From Desulfobotulus alkaliphilus (GTDB lineage: Bacteria; Desulfobacterota; Desulfobacteria; Desulfobacterales; ASO4-4): 64,000 nucleotides of DNA. Position numbers and translations under genes: made by a program. Positions 9,342 through 18,159 of this stretch are shown one piece after another (positions within the stretch are counted from its first letter, which is position 1; each line of letters starts with the position of its first letter). The stretch is taken from assembly GCF_007830435.1 (NCBI RefSeq), contig NZ_VLLC01000001.1, positions 206,007-270,006 on the forward strand, given 5' to 3'. A model generated the notes under the pieces. It ran no database searches, was not told the DNA's origin, and saw nothing but the letters and a program-made list of their open reading frames with translations.

Positions 9342-10301
9342 ATGGAAAAAAATATGGAAAATCCGTCACCAGCACTGATACCTTTTCTGGAACAGGTCCG
9401 CAAGGCTGGCAAAGCCTTTCTGCAAAACGGCAGCCAGCCCACCTTTGCCAACGCAAGGGAGGGCCTTGCCACCCTCACCCGAACCTTTGTAACAAAACCC
9501 TGTCCCATGGCAAAAATAATTGATGCGCCCATTCCCGGCCCCCAATGGGATGTGCCCGTGCGTATCTACCATCCTGCGCCGGAACAGTCCCTGCCCCTTC
9601 TCCTTTTTATCCACGGTGGCGGTCACATGGCGGGAAGCATAGCCGTTTATGACGGCATTGCCCGGAGGCTGGCAAAGGCCTCTTCCCGCATCACCCTTTC
9701 CGTAGAATATCGCAGGGCTCCGGAATGCCCCTACCCTTCAGGCCTTGAGGATGTGACCCAGGCGGCAAAGGGTGCTTTTGATCTGCTGGAAAGTCTGGGA
9801 ATAGGCCATGAAAAACGGCTTGCCATTGCAGGGGACAGCGGCGGTAGTGCCCTTGCGGCCAGCCTCAGCCACAGGGCTGTCCATGAACCGGGACTTTCCA
9901 TCGAAAAACAGATACTCATTTACCCCAGTCTGGATTACACCCTGTCCATGCCCTCCGCAGAAGAGCTGGCAAAGGATTATCTTCTGGAAAAGGACAAAAT
10001 TCTCTGGTATTTTGACCATTATTTTCAAAATAATGAAAACCGCAAAGCCGCATCTCCCCTTTTCATGGAAATTCCACCACCCTTCCCCCAGACCCTTGTG
10101 GTCACCGCAGGATTCTGTCCTTTAAAGGATGAGGGGAAGGCCTATGCTGAAAGACTGAAGCAGGCGGGAATTTTTACCATGCACGAAGAATTCAGGGATA
10201 TGATCCATGCCTTTTTAAATCTTGAAGACCTGATTCCGGAAGCCTGCGACAGGCTTTACAATCTCGCAGGGGCTTTTCTTCAGGATCAACCCATAATCTG
10301 A
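9342..10301 (+). CDS. Alpha/beta hydrolase of the hormone-sensitive lipase family
   Basis: A 319-residue esterase/lipase-like enzyme. The oxyanion-hole motif HGGG (in LLLFIHGGGHMAG), the nucleophile elbow GDSGGS, a late acidic residue (DEGKAYAERL) and the catalytic histidine in DMIHAFL are all present in the order expected for the bacterial HSL family (family IV carboxylesterases). YRRAPE after the oxyanion hole is also typical. The substrate cannot be predicted. There is no signal peptide, so it is probably cytoplasmic. An alternative start is the ATG at 9354. Confidence 0.88.
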   Translation: MEKNMENPSPALIPFLEQVRKAGKAFLQNGSQPTFANAREGLATLTRTFVTKPCPMAKIIDAPIPGPQWDVPVRIYHPAPEQSLPLLLFIHGGGHMAGSIAVYDGIARRLAKASSRITLSVEYRRAPECPYPSGLEDVTQAAKGAFDLLESLGIGHEKRLAIAGDSGGSALAASLSHRAVHEPGLSIEKQILIYPSLDYTLSMPSAEELAKDYLLEKDKILWYFDHYFQNNENRKAASPLFMEIPPPFPQTLVVTAGFCPLKDEGKAYAERLKQAGIFTMHEEFRDMIHAFLNLEDLIPEACDRLYNLAGAFLQDQPII

Positions 10302-10311
10302 TAGGTACAGA

Positions 10312-10341
10312 CGCAGGGCCTGCCCCTGCGAAGGATTTTTT
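10312..10341 (+). terminator. Possible terminator after the hydrolase gene
   Basis: CGCAGGG (10312-10318) pairs with CCCTGCG (10324-10330), followed after a short gap by a run of six T. It lies 10 bases past the hydrolase stop. Confidence 0.5.
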
Positions 10342-10367
10342 CGGCCCTTTTTTGTGGGTGGAAGAAA

Positions 10368-10416
10368 CAAAACCCCCCGGTCAGGCTGTTCTGCCAGTCC
10401 GGGGGGTTTTGTTTTT
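10368..10416. terminator. Strong bidirectional terminator between hydrolase and ilvC
   Basis: A 13-bp perfect stem (CAAAACCCCCCGG at 10368-10380, its complement at 10399-10411) with an 18-base loop. A T run follows on the plus strand, and A-rich sequence at the other foot gives a T-rich tract on the minus strand. It can stop transcripts from both sides and sits 20 bases beyond the ilvC stop. Confidence 0.85.
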
Positions 10417-10435
10417 ACATTATTTTCAACCGGAA

Positions 10436-11902
10436 TCAGATGGCTTTCATGCTGGTCATATAGTTACGCAGGGTCCGGCCAATTTCTTCCACAGGATGGT
10501 TGCGGATGGCTTCGTTAATGGCAATGAGCTTCTTGTTATCGACGGCATTACCGGTGAAGGTAATCCCTTTACCGATCACGTCCGTATCAATTTTTGCCAT
10601 GAAATCCTTCAGCAGGGGAACACAGGCCTGGGTGAAAAGGTAATTGCCGTATTCCGCAGTATCGGAAATGACCACGTTCATTTCATAAAGCTTGTTCCGG
10701 GCAATGGTATTGGCAATGAGCGGTGTTTCATGGAGGGACTCATAGTAGGCGGATTCCGGCTTCATACCCGCTTCGGTCATGATCTCGAAAGCAAGCTCCA
10801 CACCGGCCTTGACCATGGCAATCATGAGGATACCCTTGTCAAAATACTCCTGCTCAGGAATGTCCGCTTCCTGAATGGGGCATTTTTCAAAGGCGGATTC
10901 TCCGGTTTCCCCACGCCACTTAAGCAGATTGCTGTCGTTATTGGCCCAGTCCTTCATCATATTCTCTGAAAAAACACCCTCAAGGATATCATCCATGTGC
11001 TTTTCATAAAGAGGCCGCATGATGTCTTTCAGTTCTTCGGCCAGTTCAAAGGCCTTAACCTTTTCAGGATTGGTGAGCCTGTCCATCATGTTGGTGATAC
11101 CGCCATGTTTCAGGGCTTCGGTGGTCACTTCCCAGCCCTTCTGTACCAGTTTTGCGGCATAGGCCTTATCAACACCCTTTTCCACCATTTTATCAAAACA
11201 GAGCAGGGAACCGGTCTGGAGCATACCGCAGAGGATGGTCTGCTCTCCCATGAGATCGGATTTTACTTCCGCAACAAAGGAGGAGTGTAGAACACCGGCG
11301 CGGTCGCCACCCGTACCTGCACAATAGGCCTTGGCAATTTCAAGACCGTCGCCATTGGGATCATTCTCTTCATGGACGGCAATGAGGGTGGGAACACCGA
11401 AACCACGCACATATTCCGCACGGACTTCGGAACCCGGTGATTTGGGGGCCACCATGATAACGGTAATGTCTTCACGGATTTTCATGCCCTCTTCCACAAT
11501 GTTGAAACCATGGGAATAGGAAAGGCAGGCACCCTTTTTCATCAGGGGCATCACCCGTGAAACCACTGGGGTGTGATATTTGTCCGGAGTGAGGTTAAGC
11601 ACCAGATCGCCCTTGGGAATCACATCTTCATAGCTGCCGTAATCAAAATTATTTTCAGAAGCAAGCTTCCAGGGGAGCAGCTTTTCAGATATTTCCTCAT
11701 CCCGCAGGGCATAGGTCACGTCAAGGCCGCTGTCTCTGAGGTTCATGCCCTGATTAAAACCCTGGGCGCCACAGCCCACGATCACAATTTTTTTGCCTTT
11801 AAGCTTTTCCACACCGTTGAACTCGGACGGGTCCATGAAACGGCACTGTCCCAGCTGCTTGACTTTGTCACGGAAGGTAAGGGAAGAAAAATAATTTGTC
11901 AT
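10436..11902 (-). CDS. ilvC: Ketol-acid reductoisomerase, class II (long form)
   Basis: IlvC converts acetolactate or acetohydroxybutyrate to the dihydroxy acids of valine, leucine and isoleucine synthesis using NADPH and magnesium. At 488 residues this is the long, plant/enterobacterial form with a duplicated C-terminal knotted domain. The start [20 protein letters not shown] and the Rossmann motif [10 protein letters not shown] closely match the E. coli type; YALRDEE follows the nucleotide fold. AGGAG precedes the ATG. The gene is divergent from ilvY, whose product is expected to activate it when substrate accumulates. Most free-living bacteria outside the gamma group carry the short form, so the enzyme type together with its regulator suggests inheritance as a unit. 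Confidence 0.97.
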   Translation of the reverse strand: MTNYFSSLTFRDKVKQLGQCRFMDPSEFNGVEKLKGKKIVIVGCGAQGFNQGMNLRDSGLDVTYALRDEEISEKLLPWKLASENNFDYGSYEDVIPKGDLVLNLTPDKYHTPVVSRVMPLMKKGACLSYSHGFNIVEEGMKIREDITVIMVAPKSPGSEVRAEYVRGFGVPTLIAVHEENDPNGDGLEIAKAYCAGTGGDRAGVLHSSFVAEVKSDLMGEQTILCGMLQTGSLLCFDKMVEKGVDKAYAAKLVQKGWEVTTEALKHGGITNMMDRLTNPEKVKAFELAEELKDIMRPLYEKHMDDILEGVFSENMMKDWANNDSNLLKWRGETGESAFEKCPIQEADIPEQEYFDKGILMIAMVKAGVELAFEIMTEAGMKPESAYYESLHETPLIANTIARNKLYEMNVVISDTAEYGNYLFTQACVPLLKDFMAKIDTDVIGKGITFTGNAVDNKKLIAINEAIRNHPVEEIGRTLRNYMTSMKAI

Positions 11903-11983
11903 CTGCTGGCTCCTGTATAAATAGGGGGTTGATCTGAAAAAGGATTCTTACAAAGTTTAAGGGACTGTATTGTATTTGCCATA

Positions 11984-12029
11984 TTGCGTAAAGTGATTTA
12001 ACAGAAAGCATAAATTTCATTTTATGCAA
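11984..12029. promoter_or_regulatory. Probable IlvY operator region (two inverted copies of one site)
   Basis: Between divergent ilvC and ilvY, the plus strand at 11984-12000 reads TTGCGTAAAGTGATTTA, and the minus strand from 12029 leftwards reads TTGCATAAAATGAAATTTA, a close match. The second copy also forms a palindrome, GCATAAA-6-TTTATGC (12008-12027), typical of LysR-family boxes. In E. coli IlvY binds tandem operators in the same divergent gap. Binding here is inferred. Confidence 0.65.
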
Positions 12030-12053
12030 CAAATACCCGCCGGAGGAAAAGCC

Positions 12054-12956
12054 ATGCACATAGAAGAGCTGGAACTCTTTCTCAGCCTTGCCAGAACCCG
12101 CCACTTTCAGAAAACAAGCGCCCAGAGCAATATCAGCCCTTCGGCCCTCTCCCGTGCCATTCAGCGGCTTGAAGGCCATGTGGGAGAAAAACTTTTTGAA
12201 AGAAACAACAGAAACGTTTCCCTGACACCGGCAGGTCTTCTGTTCCGCTCCTATGCGGAACAGATGCTGAAAATATGGAAGGAGGGCAAACAGGCCCTTT
12301 CCCTTGACCGGGGAGTTGTTTCCGGAGAACTGACCATCTACTGCTCCGTGACCGCAGCCTATGGCATCCTTCCGGATATCCTAGACGGATTCAGAAGCAA
12401 ATTCCCCCAGGTACACATCAAACTGCGCACAGGCGATGCGGAAAGTGCACTGGAGCAGCTTCAGAAAGGGGATACGGACATTGCCATTGCTGCCATCCCG
12501 GATCAGATGCCCGAGCACATGCTCTCCATGGAGGTGGCAAAGACCCCTTTAGTATGGATACGTTCTAAAAAAAATGAAAAGCCTGAAAATCCTGACTGGA
12601 ATGAGACCCCGCTGATTCTTCCCAAGCAGGGCATTGCCAGAAAACGCTTTGACCGATGGCGCAAGGAAATGGGAATCAAGCCCCGTATCTACGCCCAGGT
12701 AACGGGTAATGAAGCCATCATCGCCATGGTTCACTTGGGCTGCGGTATCGGGCTGGTGCCGGAAATGGTACTGGAAAAAAGCCCTGTCATGCACACCATA
12801 GAAATTATGGAAGTCCTCCCGCCCCTTGAGCCCTACTGCATCGGCATATGCGCCAATAAAAAAAGCCTTGGCAACGTGGTCACAAAGGCCTTCTGGGACA
12901 CGGCCCGGAACTATTCCATGCAGTCCCCTCCCCTGATTCGAACAACCTTTGAGTAA
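12054..12956 (+). CDS. ilvY: LysR-family regulator of ilvC, IlvY
   Basis: A 300-residue LysR-type protein with an N-terminal winged helix-turn-helix (ELELFLSLARTRHFQKTSAQSNISPSALSRAIQRLE) and a periplasmic-binding-protein-like effector domain. Its resemblance to E. coli IlvY runs through the whole length: CSVTAAYGILPDILDGFR, KLRTGDAESALEQ, and GNEAIIAMVHLGCGIGLVPE. The divergent position next to ilvC is also the same. IlvY senses acetolactate or acetohydroxybutyrate. The ATG at 12054 follows GGAGG with a suitable spacer; the upstream ATG at 12024 lacks one and lies in the operator region. Confidence 0.93.
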   Translation: MHIEELELFLSLARTRHFQKTSAQSNISPSALSRAIQRLEGHVGEKLFERNNRNVSLTPAGLLFRSYAEQMLKIWKEGKQALSLDRGVVSGELTIYCSVTAAYGILPDILDGFRSKFPQVHIKLRTGDAESALEQLQKGDTDIAIAAIPDQMPEHMLSMEVAKTPLVWIRSKKNEKPENPDWNETPLILPKQGIARKRFDRWRKEMGIKPRIYAQVTGNEAIIAMVHLGCGIGLVPEMVLEKSPVMHTIEIMEVLPPLEPYCIGICANKKSLGNVVTKAFWDTARNYSMQSPPLIRTTFE

Positions 12957-13110
12957 CTTCAAGCAATTTATATGGTAAGACCTAAAATACAGCACAGGCC
13001 GCTGGAAGAATAGAAGCGGCTTCCTGCCACTTTAAAGAAGACGCCAGGATGGCGCATCTACAAAATGAAACCTGCCAGGCCGCGAGCTGCTTTCAAGGAA
13101 GAGGATATAT

Positions 13111-15897
13111 TTATGCTTTATCCACAATTCCCGTTTCAGCCCCTGCCATCATCCGCAGGCCCGGCGGCAGGGATTCTCCGAACATGGCCTTTTCCTCCCG
13201 CTGTTCCATGGCTACTACCGCCCCAAGACAGGTCAGGGCCTGACGCTTTTCCGCATCCTGAATCACAGACAAAACAGTCACAAGCTTCTGACGCAGCTCC
13301 GGGGAAAGATCCCTTACCCTGTCTCCCGTCATGCGGGCCATGGGAATGAGCAGAGCGGCTAAGGCCTCCGGGTCCGTCCATGGCATGTCCATCAGGGCCT
13401 CCACCCAGCCCGTGATCACAGAAGGGGGCAATACCCGGTCTGCCGGACCATAGAGCATGTTCCGGCTGCAGATTCTGGAAAAGGCCCATAAAAGACGCTC
13501 CGGGGTTTTTCTCGGATGCAACTGGGGAAAAAGGGCTTCGGCGCAGCGGGTTTTATCCTGCACACTTAAGTGTTCCATGTTGGCTATAACGGACCAGATT
13601 TCCACCATCTCCTGGGAAACAGGAGCCTTTTTTCCTTTGCTTTTGGGAAAAAGCAGGGGCGAAAGGTCCTGAAGAATCTGCCGCTGTCTTCCCGGCCCAA
13701 GGCCTGCGGCCACCCTGCGCCACAGAATCCACCATTCATTTCTGTTCTGGGCTTTGTTGGCAAAAACCGGCCCGTCCCTGTAAATTTTCCAGAGTTTTCT
13801 AATGCGCTCCTCGTCAAAGGCCTCACCCGTACCGGGCCTGAGGCAGAATCCCAAGAGGTTCAGCCAGCGGGTTTCGTGGGCAGGGGAGAGGGTACGCAGA
13901 TCCGGCTCCCCAATCAGGGCATCGGATATTTTTCTAAGGAGATCCAAAGGCCACTGGTTTTTGGATAAAAGGACAATGGCGGAAATCTCCCGCACGGGGT
14001 TGTCCACACCGCCTGTATCCTCAAAGGCCATGAGGGCTGCACATACGGCGGAATCTATGCGGTCTGCGTCCACCGTTTCCCGGTTTTCCGGTACTGAAGC
14101 CTGCACCTGCTGCCGGAGCTGGAAGGAAAGCTCCCACCTGTGATCCGTAATTTCCGAACGGCACCAGAGGGCAAGGGAACCCATTTCCGTATAGGCTGCG
14201 GCCATGTGCACGGGAATGTTCCGGGCTTCATCCCTTTTACCGAATCGGATGAGGGTACGCAGGGGCGGAAGGGATGCCAGGGAATCATCGATATCCACAA
14301 GGTCTCCGGCCTTGTCTCCGGAACGAAAACTGGAGGCAAAAACATCAAACTGCACCGGCTGATTGGCCTGCACCTCAAAACGGCTCTGGGGCAGATCAAT
14401 GGTGCTGCCCTCGTCTAAACCCCTCTCCACAAGGCAAAGGGCCTTTCTTTTATCTCCCACGGCCACACCCACATAATAACTTCTGGGGCTGCCGCTTCCC
14501 ACCTTCACGCCCATGCCGGATTTGACCAGCCCGTAATAGGCCGCCCCCAGAGAAACCGCCAGATCCGGGGCGGGATTTTCCAGCTCCTGAGGGCTCTCAT
14601 CGGGCGAAAGGCCGAAAAGGGCAGGAATGGCGGAGCGAATGCGGTCACGGATCACAAGGGGCTTTAAGGCACCGCCGTTAAAGAGGATGTGATCCGGCTT
14701 TGGTGTTCTCTCCATCCTCCGCTGCACTTCATCTTTGTGACCGTGGAGAAAGGCGGCCATATGACGGGTCAGGGCCGGGTCCGATGCATAGGGAAGGCCG
14801 AATTCCGTCACACCACCCATCACCGGTTTTTCCCGTCTCAGGTCATCTGGCCCAAGGTTTGGAAAAAAGCCCTCCAGCACCACCCTTTCCACTTCATCCT
14901 TTTCCAGAAAAGTGGAAAGGGTATCTCCGATGAGTTTACGGCCCTCGCCCACAAGGGTAATGCGTTCCTTCTCCTTTTTTGCATCCAGCAGGTTTTCCTT
15001 GGCTGCCCGGCAGAGGTGACAGAGAATCTTCCAGCGGTCGCCCGAAAGGGAAATATCCCCTTTGCCAAGCTTCATCTCCACCAGACGGGCCAGTGCCAGA
15101 TCCACGTTATCCCCGCCCAGAATCAGATGCTCCCCCACGGCAAGGCGCTCAAAGCGGGGACTTCCTCCGTCTTCGCTTTCCTTGAGGCTGATGAGGGTGA
15201 AATCCGTAGTACCGCCGCCCATGTCGCAGACCAGCACCAGTTCACCGGGCTTAATGAAGTCCATCCAGTTTTTTTCATGGCGCAGCAGCCATGAATAAAA
15301 AGCAGCCAGAGGCTCTTCCAGCAAAGTCACCCTGGGAAGCCCTGCGATTCTTGCGGCTTCAAGGGTCATTTCACGGGCCACTTCGTCAAAGGAAGCAGGA
15401 ACGGTGATGGTTACTTTCTGGTGTTCCAGATGGCAGTCCGGATCTTTGGCATGGAAGGTATTCCAGGCACTGCGGATATGGGAGAGGTAATGGGCCGTGG
15501 CCTCTATGGGAGAAAGTTTGGGCACTTCCTTAGGCGCACCCCATGGAAGAATGGCCGCCCTGCGGTCCACCTGATCATGGCAGAGCCAGCTTTTGGCGGA
15601 TACCACCAGCCTTGCAGGTACTTTACCGCCATAATCCCTTGCAAAAACCCCTGCAAAGATATCCGTGGATTTCGGCCATGGATGGGTGATGGCCTCCATA
15701 TCCATTTCGTGGGAACCCGGAATATACAGAAAAGAGGGCAGTACGCTGTTGCGGGCAAAAACACCTGCACCCGTGAGCTGGGATACGGGAAAGCTTTTTA
15801 TCCCACGGGAAGCCTCCCTGAGATCCACAAAGGATACGGCAGAATTGGTGGTTCCGAGGTCGATGCCCACCACAAAGGCGGATTGGCTGGTCTGCAT
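13111..15897 (-). CDS. Large Hsp70-family ATPase with extended C-terminus
   Basis: A 928-residue protein whose first 480 residues form an actin-like Hsp70 nucleotide domain: phosphate 1 loop VGIDLGTTNSAVSF, phosphate 2 loop VLVCDMGGGTTDFTL, and adenosine loop HILFNGGALKPL. Instead of the usual DnaK lid, a long alpha-helical C-terminus (about 600-928) follows, of the kind annotated as DUF3731 in proteobacterial Hsp70 relatives (recalled, not searched). It lies downstream of a shorter Hsp70 relative in the same direction. Such pairs are known in proteobacteria, but their clients are not established. The ATG at 15897 has only a weak ribosome binding site. Confidence 0.85.
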   Translation of the reverse strand: MQTSQSAFVVGIDLGTTNSAVSFVDLREASRGIKSFPVSQLTGAGVFARNSVLPSFLYIPGSHEMDMEAITHPWPKSTDIFAGVFARDYGGKVPARLVVSAKSWLCHDQVDRRAAILPWGAPKEVPKLSPIEATAHYLSHIRSAWNTFHAKDPDCHLEHQKVTITVPASFDEVAREMTLEAARIAGLPRVTLLEEPLAAFYSWLLRHEKNWMDFIKPGELVLVCDMGGGTTDFTLISLKESEDGGSPRFERLAVGEHLILGGDNVDLALARLVEMKLGKGDISLSGDRWKILCHLCRAAKENLLDAKKEKERITLVGEGRKLIGDTLSTFLEKDEVERVVLEGFFPNLGPDDLRREKPVMGGVTEFGLPYASDPALTRHMAAFLHGHKDEVQRRMERTPKPDHILFNGGALKPLVIRDRIRSAIPALFGLSPDESPQELENPAPDLAVSLGAAYYGLVKSGMGVKVGSGSPRSYYVGVAVGDKRKALCLVERGLDEGSTIDLPQSRFEVQANQPVQFDVFASSFRSGDKAGDLVDIDDSLASLPPLRTLIRFGKRDEARNIPVHMAAAYTEMGSLALWCRSEITDHRWELSFQLRQQVQASVPENRETVDADRIDSAVCAALMAFEDTGGVDNPVREISAIVLLSKNQWPLDLLRKISDALIGEPDLRTLSPAHETRWLNLLGFCLRPGTGEAFDEERIRKLWKIYRDGPVFANKAQNRNEWWILWRRVAAGLGPGRQRQILQDLSPLLFPKSKGKKAPVSQEMVEIWSVIANMEHLSVQDKTRCAEALFPQLHPRKTPERLLWAFSRICSRNMLYGPADRVLPPSVITGWVEALMDMPWTDPEALAALLIPMARMTGDRVRDLSPELRQKLVTVLSVIQDAEKRQALTCLGAVVAMEQREEKAMFGESLPPGLRMMAGAETGIVDKA

Positions 15898-15939
15898 AAA
15901 AATTTCCAGAATTTAGGTGTGTAACTGTCTGCGGAAAGG

Positions 15940-15975
15940 CCTTAAAGACTTTAAAGACTTTAAGGACCTTAAAGA
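15940..15975. repeat. Four tandem copies of a 9-bp unit (CYTTAARGA)
   Basis: Four head-to-tail 9-mers (CCTTAAAGA, CTTTAAAGA, CTTTAAGGA, CCTTAAAGA) lie just upstream of the large Hsp70 gene start. They are the reverse complement of the 9-mers found at 17989-18024. Confidence 0.8.
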
Positions 15976-16061
15976 CTCTAACCCTAAAGGCCATAAAACT
16001 CTTAAAAAAACCTGAACATGCCTAATAAAATTGTAACTATTCAGCATTGATTCTCACCCCA

Positions 16062-16147
16062 GGGCAGGCACAGGGGCCTGCCCCTACAATAACACAAAAC
16101 CTGAATTAACCATGAATTTTGTGTAGGGGCACCCCCCGTGGTTGCCC
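16062..16147. repeat. Twin palindromic extragenic repeat (GGGCAGGC type)
   Basis: GGGCAGGC at 16062-16069 pairs with GCCTGCCC at 16076-16083. A second hairpin (GGGCA..TGCCC) ends at 16147, and the inner flanks also pair (CTACA/ACACAAAA with TTTTGTGTAG). A similar twin unit is at 22311-22385 and a single unit at 18108-18133. REP-like; no coding capacity. Confidence 0.75.
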
Positions 16148-16182
16148 AAAAAAAACCGAATAATTACAAAAAACTATATATT

Positions 16183-17958
16183 TCAGGACCGGGCTTCCCG
16201 AACCTGAAAGGCCAGATCCCAGGTTTTTTCATCCCTGGTGGAAACACAGAAAAACTCCAGGGTTCCCACCTCCGTGGCACGAACAGCCAAAGTAACGGGA
16301 ATCCGTGCCTCAGCTTCCCCCTCCAGCAGGGTTTCAATGCGGGTCACAGGTGTGATGGCCCCCTGCCAGTCCTCAACCACAGCACCGGGGGCATCTTCCT
16401 TTCTTACGGTGGAAGCCAGCAGTTCAAAGGAGGCAGGCACGCCGACGCTGAGCATATAGGTTTTATCCCTCAGGCTGACCTCCGTTCCCTCCTCCATACC
16501 AAAGGGCGCAATGCAGAGGGCCTTTTTGGGCATGGGAATTCCCGGTACAGCAGGCATGGCCGCCGCCACACCAATATAATAGCTACGGTTCAGACCGCTG
16601 CGGATACGGATACCCTTTCCCCGCCGTGCCCAGCCGTAATAGGCAGCCCCAAGGGCAACGGCACGGTCTCCGGCTTCATTGACCAGCTCCCTGACCTCTT
16701 CCCCGCTCTGCCATGAAGCCATCACATCCCGAACCCGCTGACGCAGCATGGCAGGCTTCATCACCCCGCCATTGAAAAGAACGGCAGAAGGACGGGCACC
16801 GGTTTCCGTAAGAAAAGCCGCAAGATGACGGGTAATGGCAGGATCTGCCTCATAGCCAAGGCCAAATTCACTCAAACCGGAGCCTTCGGGCTGCACGGGC
16901 CGGGAATCCGCCCCGCACTCCGGAAAAAAGCCCGTCATGATGAGCTTCTGTACCTCTTCATAGCTCACCTCCGATTTAATGGTTCCGGCAATGAGACCAC
17001 TTCCCCGGCCTGCGATACTGACGGCAAGGCTTCCCTTTTCAGGATGCTCCAGAAGACTTTCCTTCACCTGCCTGCAGCGCTGGATCATGCCCCGCATCTG
17101 CCAGGCATCCAAAGCCCTGTTTTTTGCCGCAAGACCTGCGGCTACATGGTAGGCAAGGGTTAAATCCATGTTGTCGCCACCCACCAGAAGGTGTTTGCCA
17201 ACGGCAATGCGCTCCAGCTCCAGCCTGCCCTCTGCATCCTGCACCCGGATCAGGGAAAAGTCGCTGGTGCCTCCGCCCACGTCGCAGACCAGAAGGGTGT
17301 CTCCCGCCTGCACATGCTCCCGCCATGCCTCTTTTCTGGCGGCAATCCAGGCATAAAAGGCGGCCTGGGGCTCTTCCAGCAGCACAAGGCGTTGAAGCCC
17401 GGCCTCACGGGCGGCCCGTACGGTAAGATCCCTTGCCACGGCATCAAAGGATGCGGGAACGGTCAGAAAAATTTCCTGATTCTCCAAACGGCCTTCCGGC
17501 CCCTTTTCCCTGAAATGATGATTCCATGCCGCCCTGACATGGGCGAGTATGGCTGCAGATGCCGCCACCGGGGAAAGTCTCTGGCCCGCTTCCACATCTT
17601 CGGACTCCCATGGAAGGACCGGACCTTCCCTGTCCACAAGATCACTGCACAGCCATGACTTGCTGCTGGCAATCTGTCTGCCGGGTACTTCGGCTCCCCT
17701 GTCCCGGGCATGGATACCCACCACAGGGCCTGTTCCACCCCATGGCAGGGTCATCTGTTCTGCTTCCCGTTCTTCGGGGATATAAAGAAAGGAAGGCAGT
17801 ACACCGGCACTTTCCACCACGCCGGGTCCGTTGATCTGGGGAATATCAAGGATGGAAAATTCCGGTGCCTCATCCTGCACCTCCTGCAAAGGCGCATAAG
17901 CCACCACCGTATTGGAAGTTCCAAGGTCAATGCCGACCACATAGGAAGGAAGGGTCAC
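16183..17958 (-). CDS. Hsp70-family ATPase (short form)
   Basis: A 591-residue DnaK relative with the three nucleotide loops of the family: VGIDLGTSNTVVAY near the N-terminus, TLLVCDVGGGTSDFSL at about 210, and AVLFNGGVMKPAM at about 390. Beyond about residue 440 it has a short beta-rich region comparable to a reduced substrate-binding domain and no C-terminal lid. The start is the GTG at 17958, preceded by AAGGAG with an 8-base spacer. It is paired with the larger Hsp70 gene 285 bases downstream. The intervening gap holds palindromic and 9-bp repeats and no gene. No J-protein or GrpE gene is near. Confidence 0.87.
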   Translation of the reverse strand: MTLPSYVVGIDLGTSNTVVAYAPLQEVQDEAPEFSILDIPQINGPGVVESAGVLPSFLYIPEEREAEQMTLPWGGTGPVVGIHARDRGAEVPGRQIASSKSWLCSDLVDREGPVLPWESEDVEAGQRLSPVAASAAILAHVRAAWNHHFREKGPEGRLENQEIFLTVPASFDAVARDLTVRAAREAGLQRLVLLEEPQAAFYAWIAARKEAWREHVQAGDTLLVCDVGGGTSDFSLIRVQDAEGRLELERIAVGKHLLVGGDNMDLTLAYHVAAGLAAKNRALDAWQMRGMIQRCRQVKESLLEHPEKGSLAVSIAGRGSGLIAGTIKSEVSYEEVQKLIMTGFFPECGADSRPVQPEGSGLSEFGLGYEADPAITRHLAAFLTETGARPSAVLFNGGVMKPAMLRQRVRDVMASWQSGEEVRELVNEAGDRAVALGAAYYGWARRGKGIRIRSGLNRSYYIGVAAAMPAVPGIPMPKKALCIAPFGMEEGTEVSLRDKTYMLSVGVPASFELLASTVRKEDAPGAVVEDWQGAITPVTRIETLLEGEAEARIPVTLAVRATEVGTLEFFCVSTRDEKTWDLAFQVREARS

Positions 17959-17988
17959 GGAAAAGCTCCTTATATATTTTTTTAGTAT

Positions 17989-18024
17989 CTTTAGGGTCTT
18001 TAGGGTCCTTAAGGTCTTTAGGGT
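17989..18024. repeat. Four tandem copies of a 9-bp unit (CTTTAGGGT)
   Basis: Units CTTTAGGGT, CTTTAGGGT, CCTTAAGGT and CTTTAGGGT lie just upstream of the short Hsp70 gene. They are inverted relative to the array at 15940-15975. Two more units (GTCTTTAAG twice) lie at 18134-18151. Confidence 0.8.
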
Positions 18025-18107
18025 CTTTAATGAAAACAGACACCAGAAGCCTGCCGAGTTGAGAGCATTTAAGGTCTTTTAAAAATACCGTGAGAGTAAA
18101 ATGTGTT

Positions 18108-18133
18108 GTAGGGGCAGGCCCCTGTGCCTGCCC
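18108..18133. repeat. Single palindromic extragenic repeat (GGGCAGGC type)
   Basis: GGGCAGGC (18112-18119) pairs with GCCTGCCC (18126-18133) in the gap between the short Hsp70 gene and mpl. Same sequence family as the repeats at 16062 and 22311. Confidence 0.75.
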
Positions 18134-18151
18134 GTCTTTAAGGTCTTTAAG
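18134..18151. repeat. Two tandem copies of GTCTTTAAG
   Basis: Two identical 9-mers directly abut the palindromic repeat and end 8 bases before the mpl stop. Same unit family as the arrays at 15940 and 17989. Confidence 0.7.
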
Positions 18152-18159
18152 GGCCTTCT

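Noticed and set aside
12998-13020. GCCGCT/AGCGGC hairpin after ilvY as a terminator
   Set aside because: Six base pairs and no T run; too weak to call.
16033-16046. GTAACTATTCAGCA resembling a solitary end of MITE family 1
   Set aside because: Only about 14 bases match and no body of the element follows, so it may be chance or a remnant.
17989-18024. Tandem 9-bp units considered as a CRISPR or origin iteron array
   Set aside because: Units are contiguous without spacers, too short for CRISPR, and no replication initiator gene is near.
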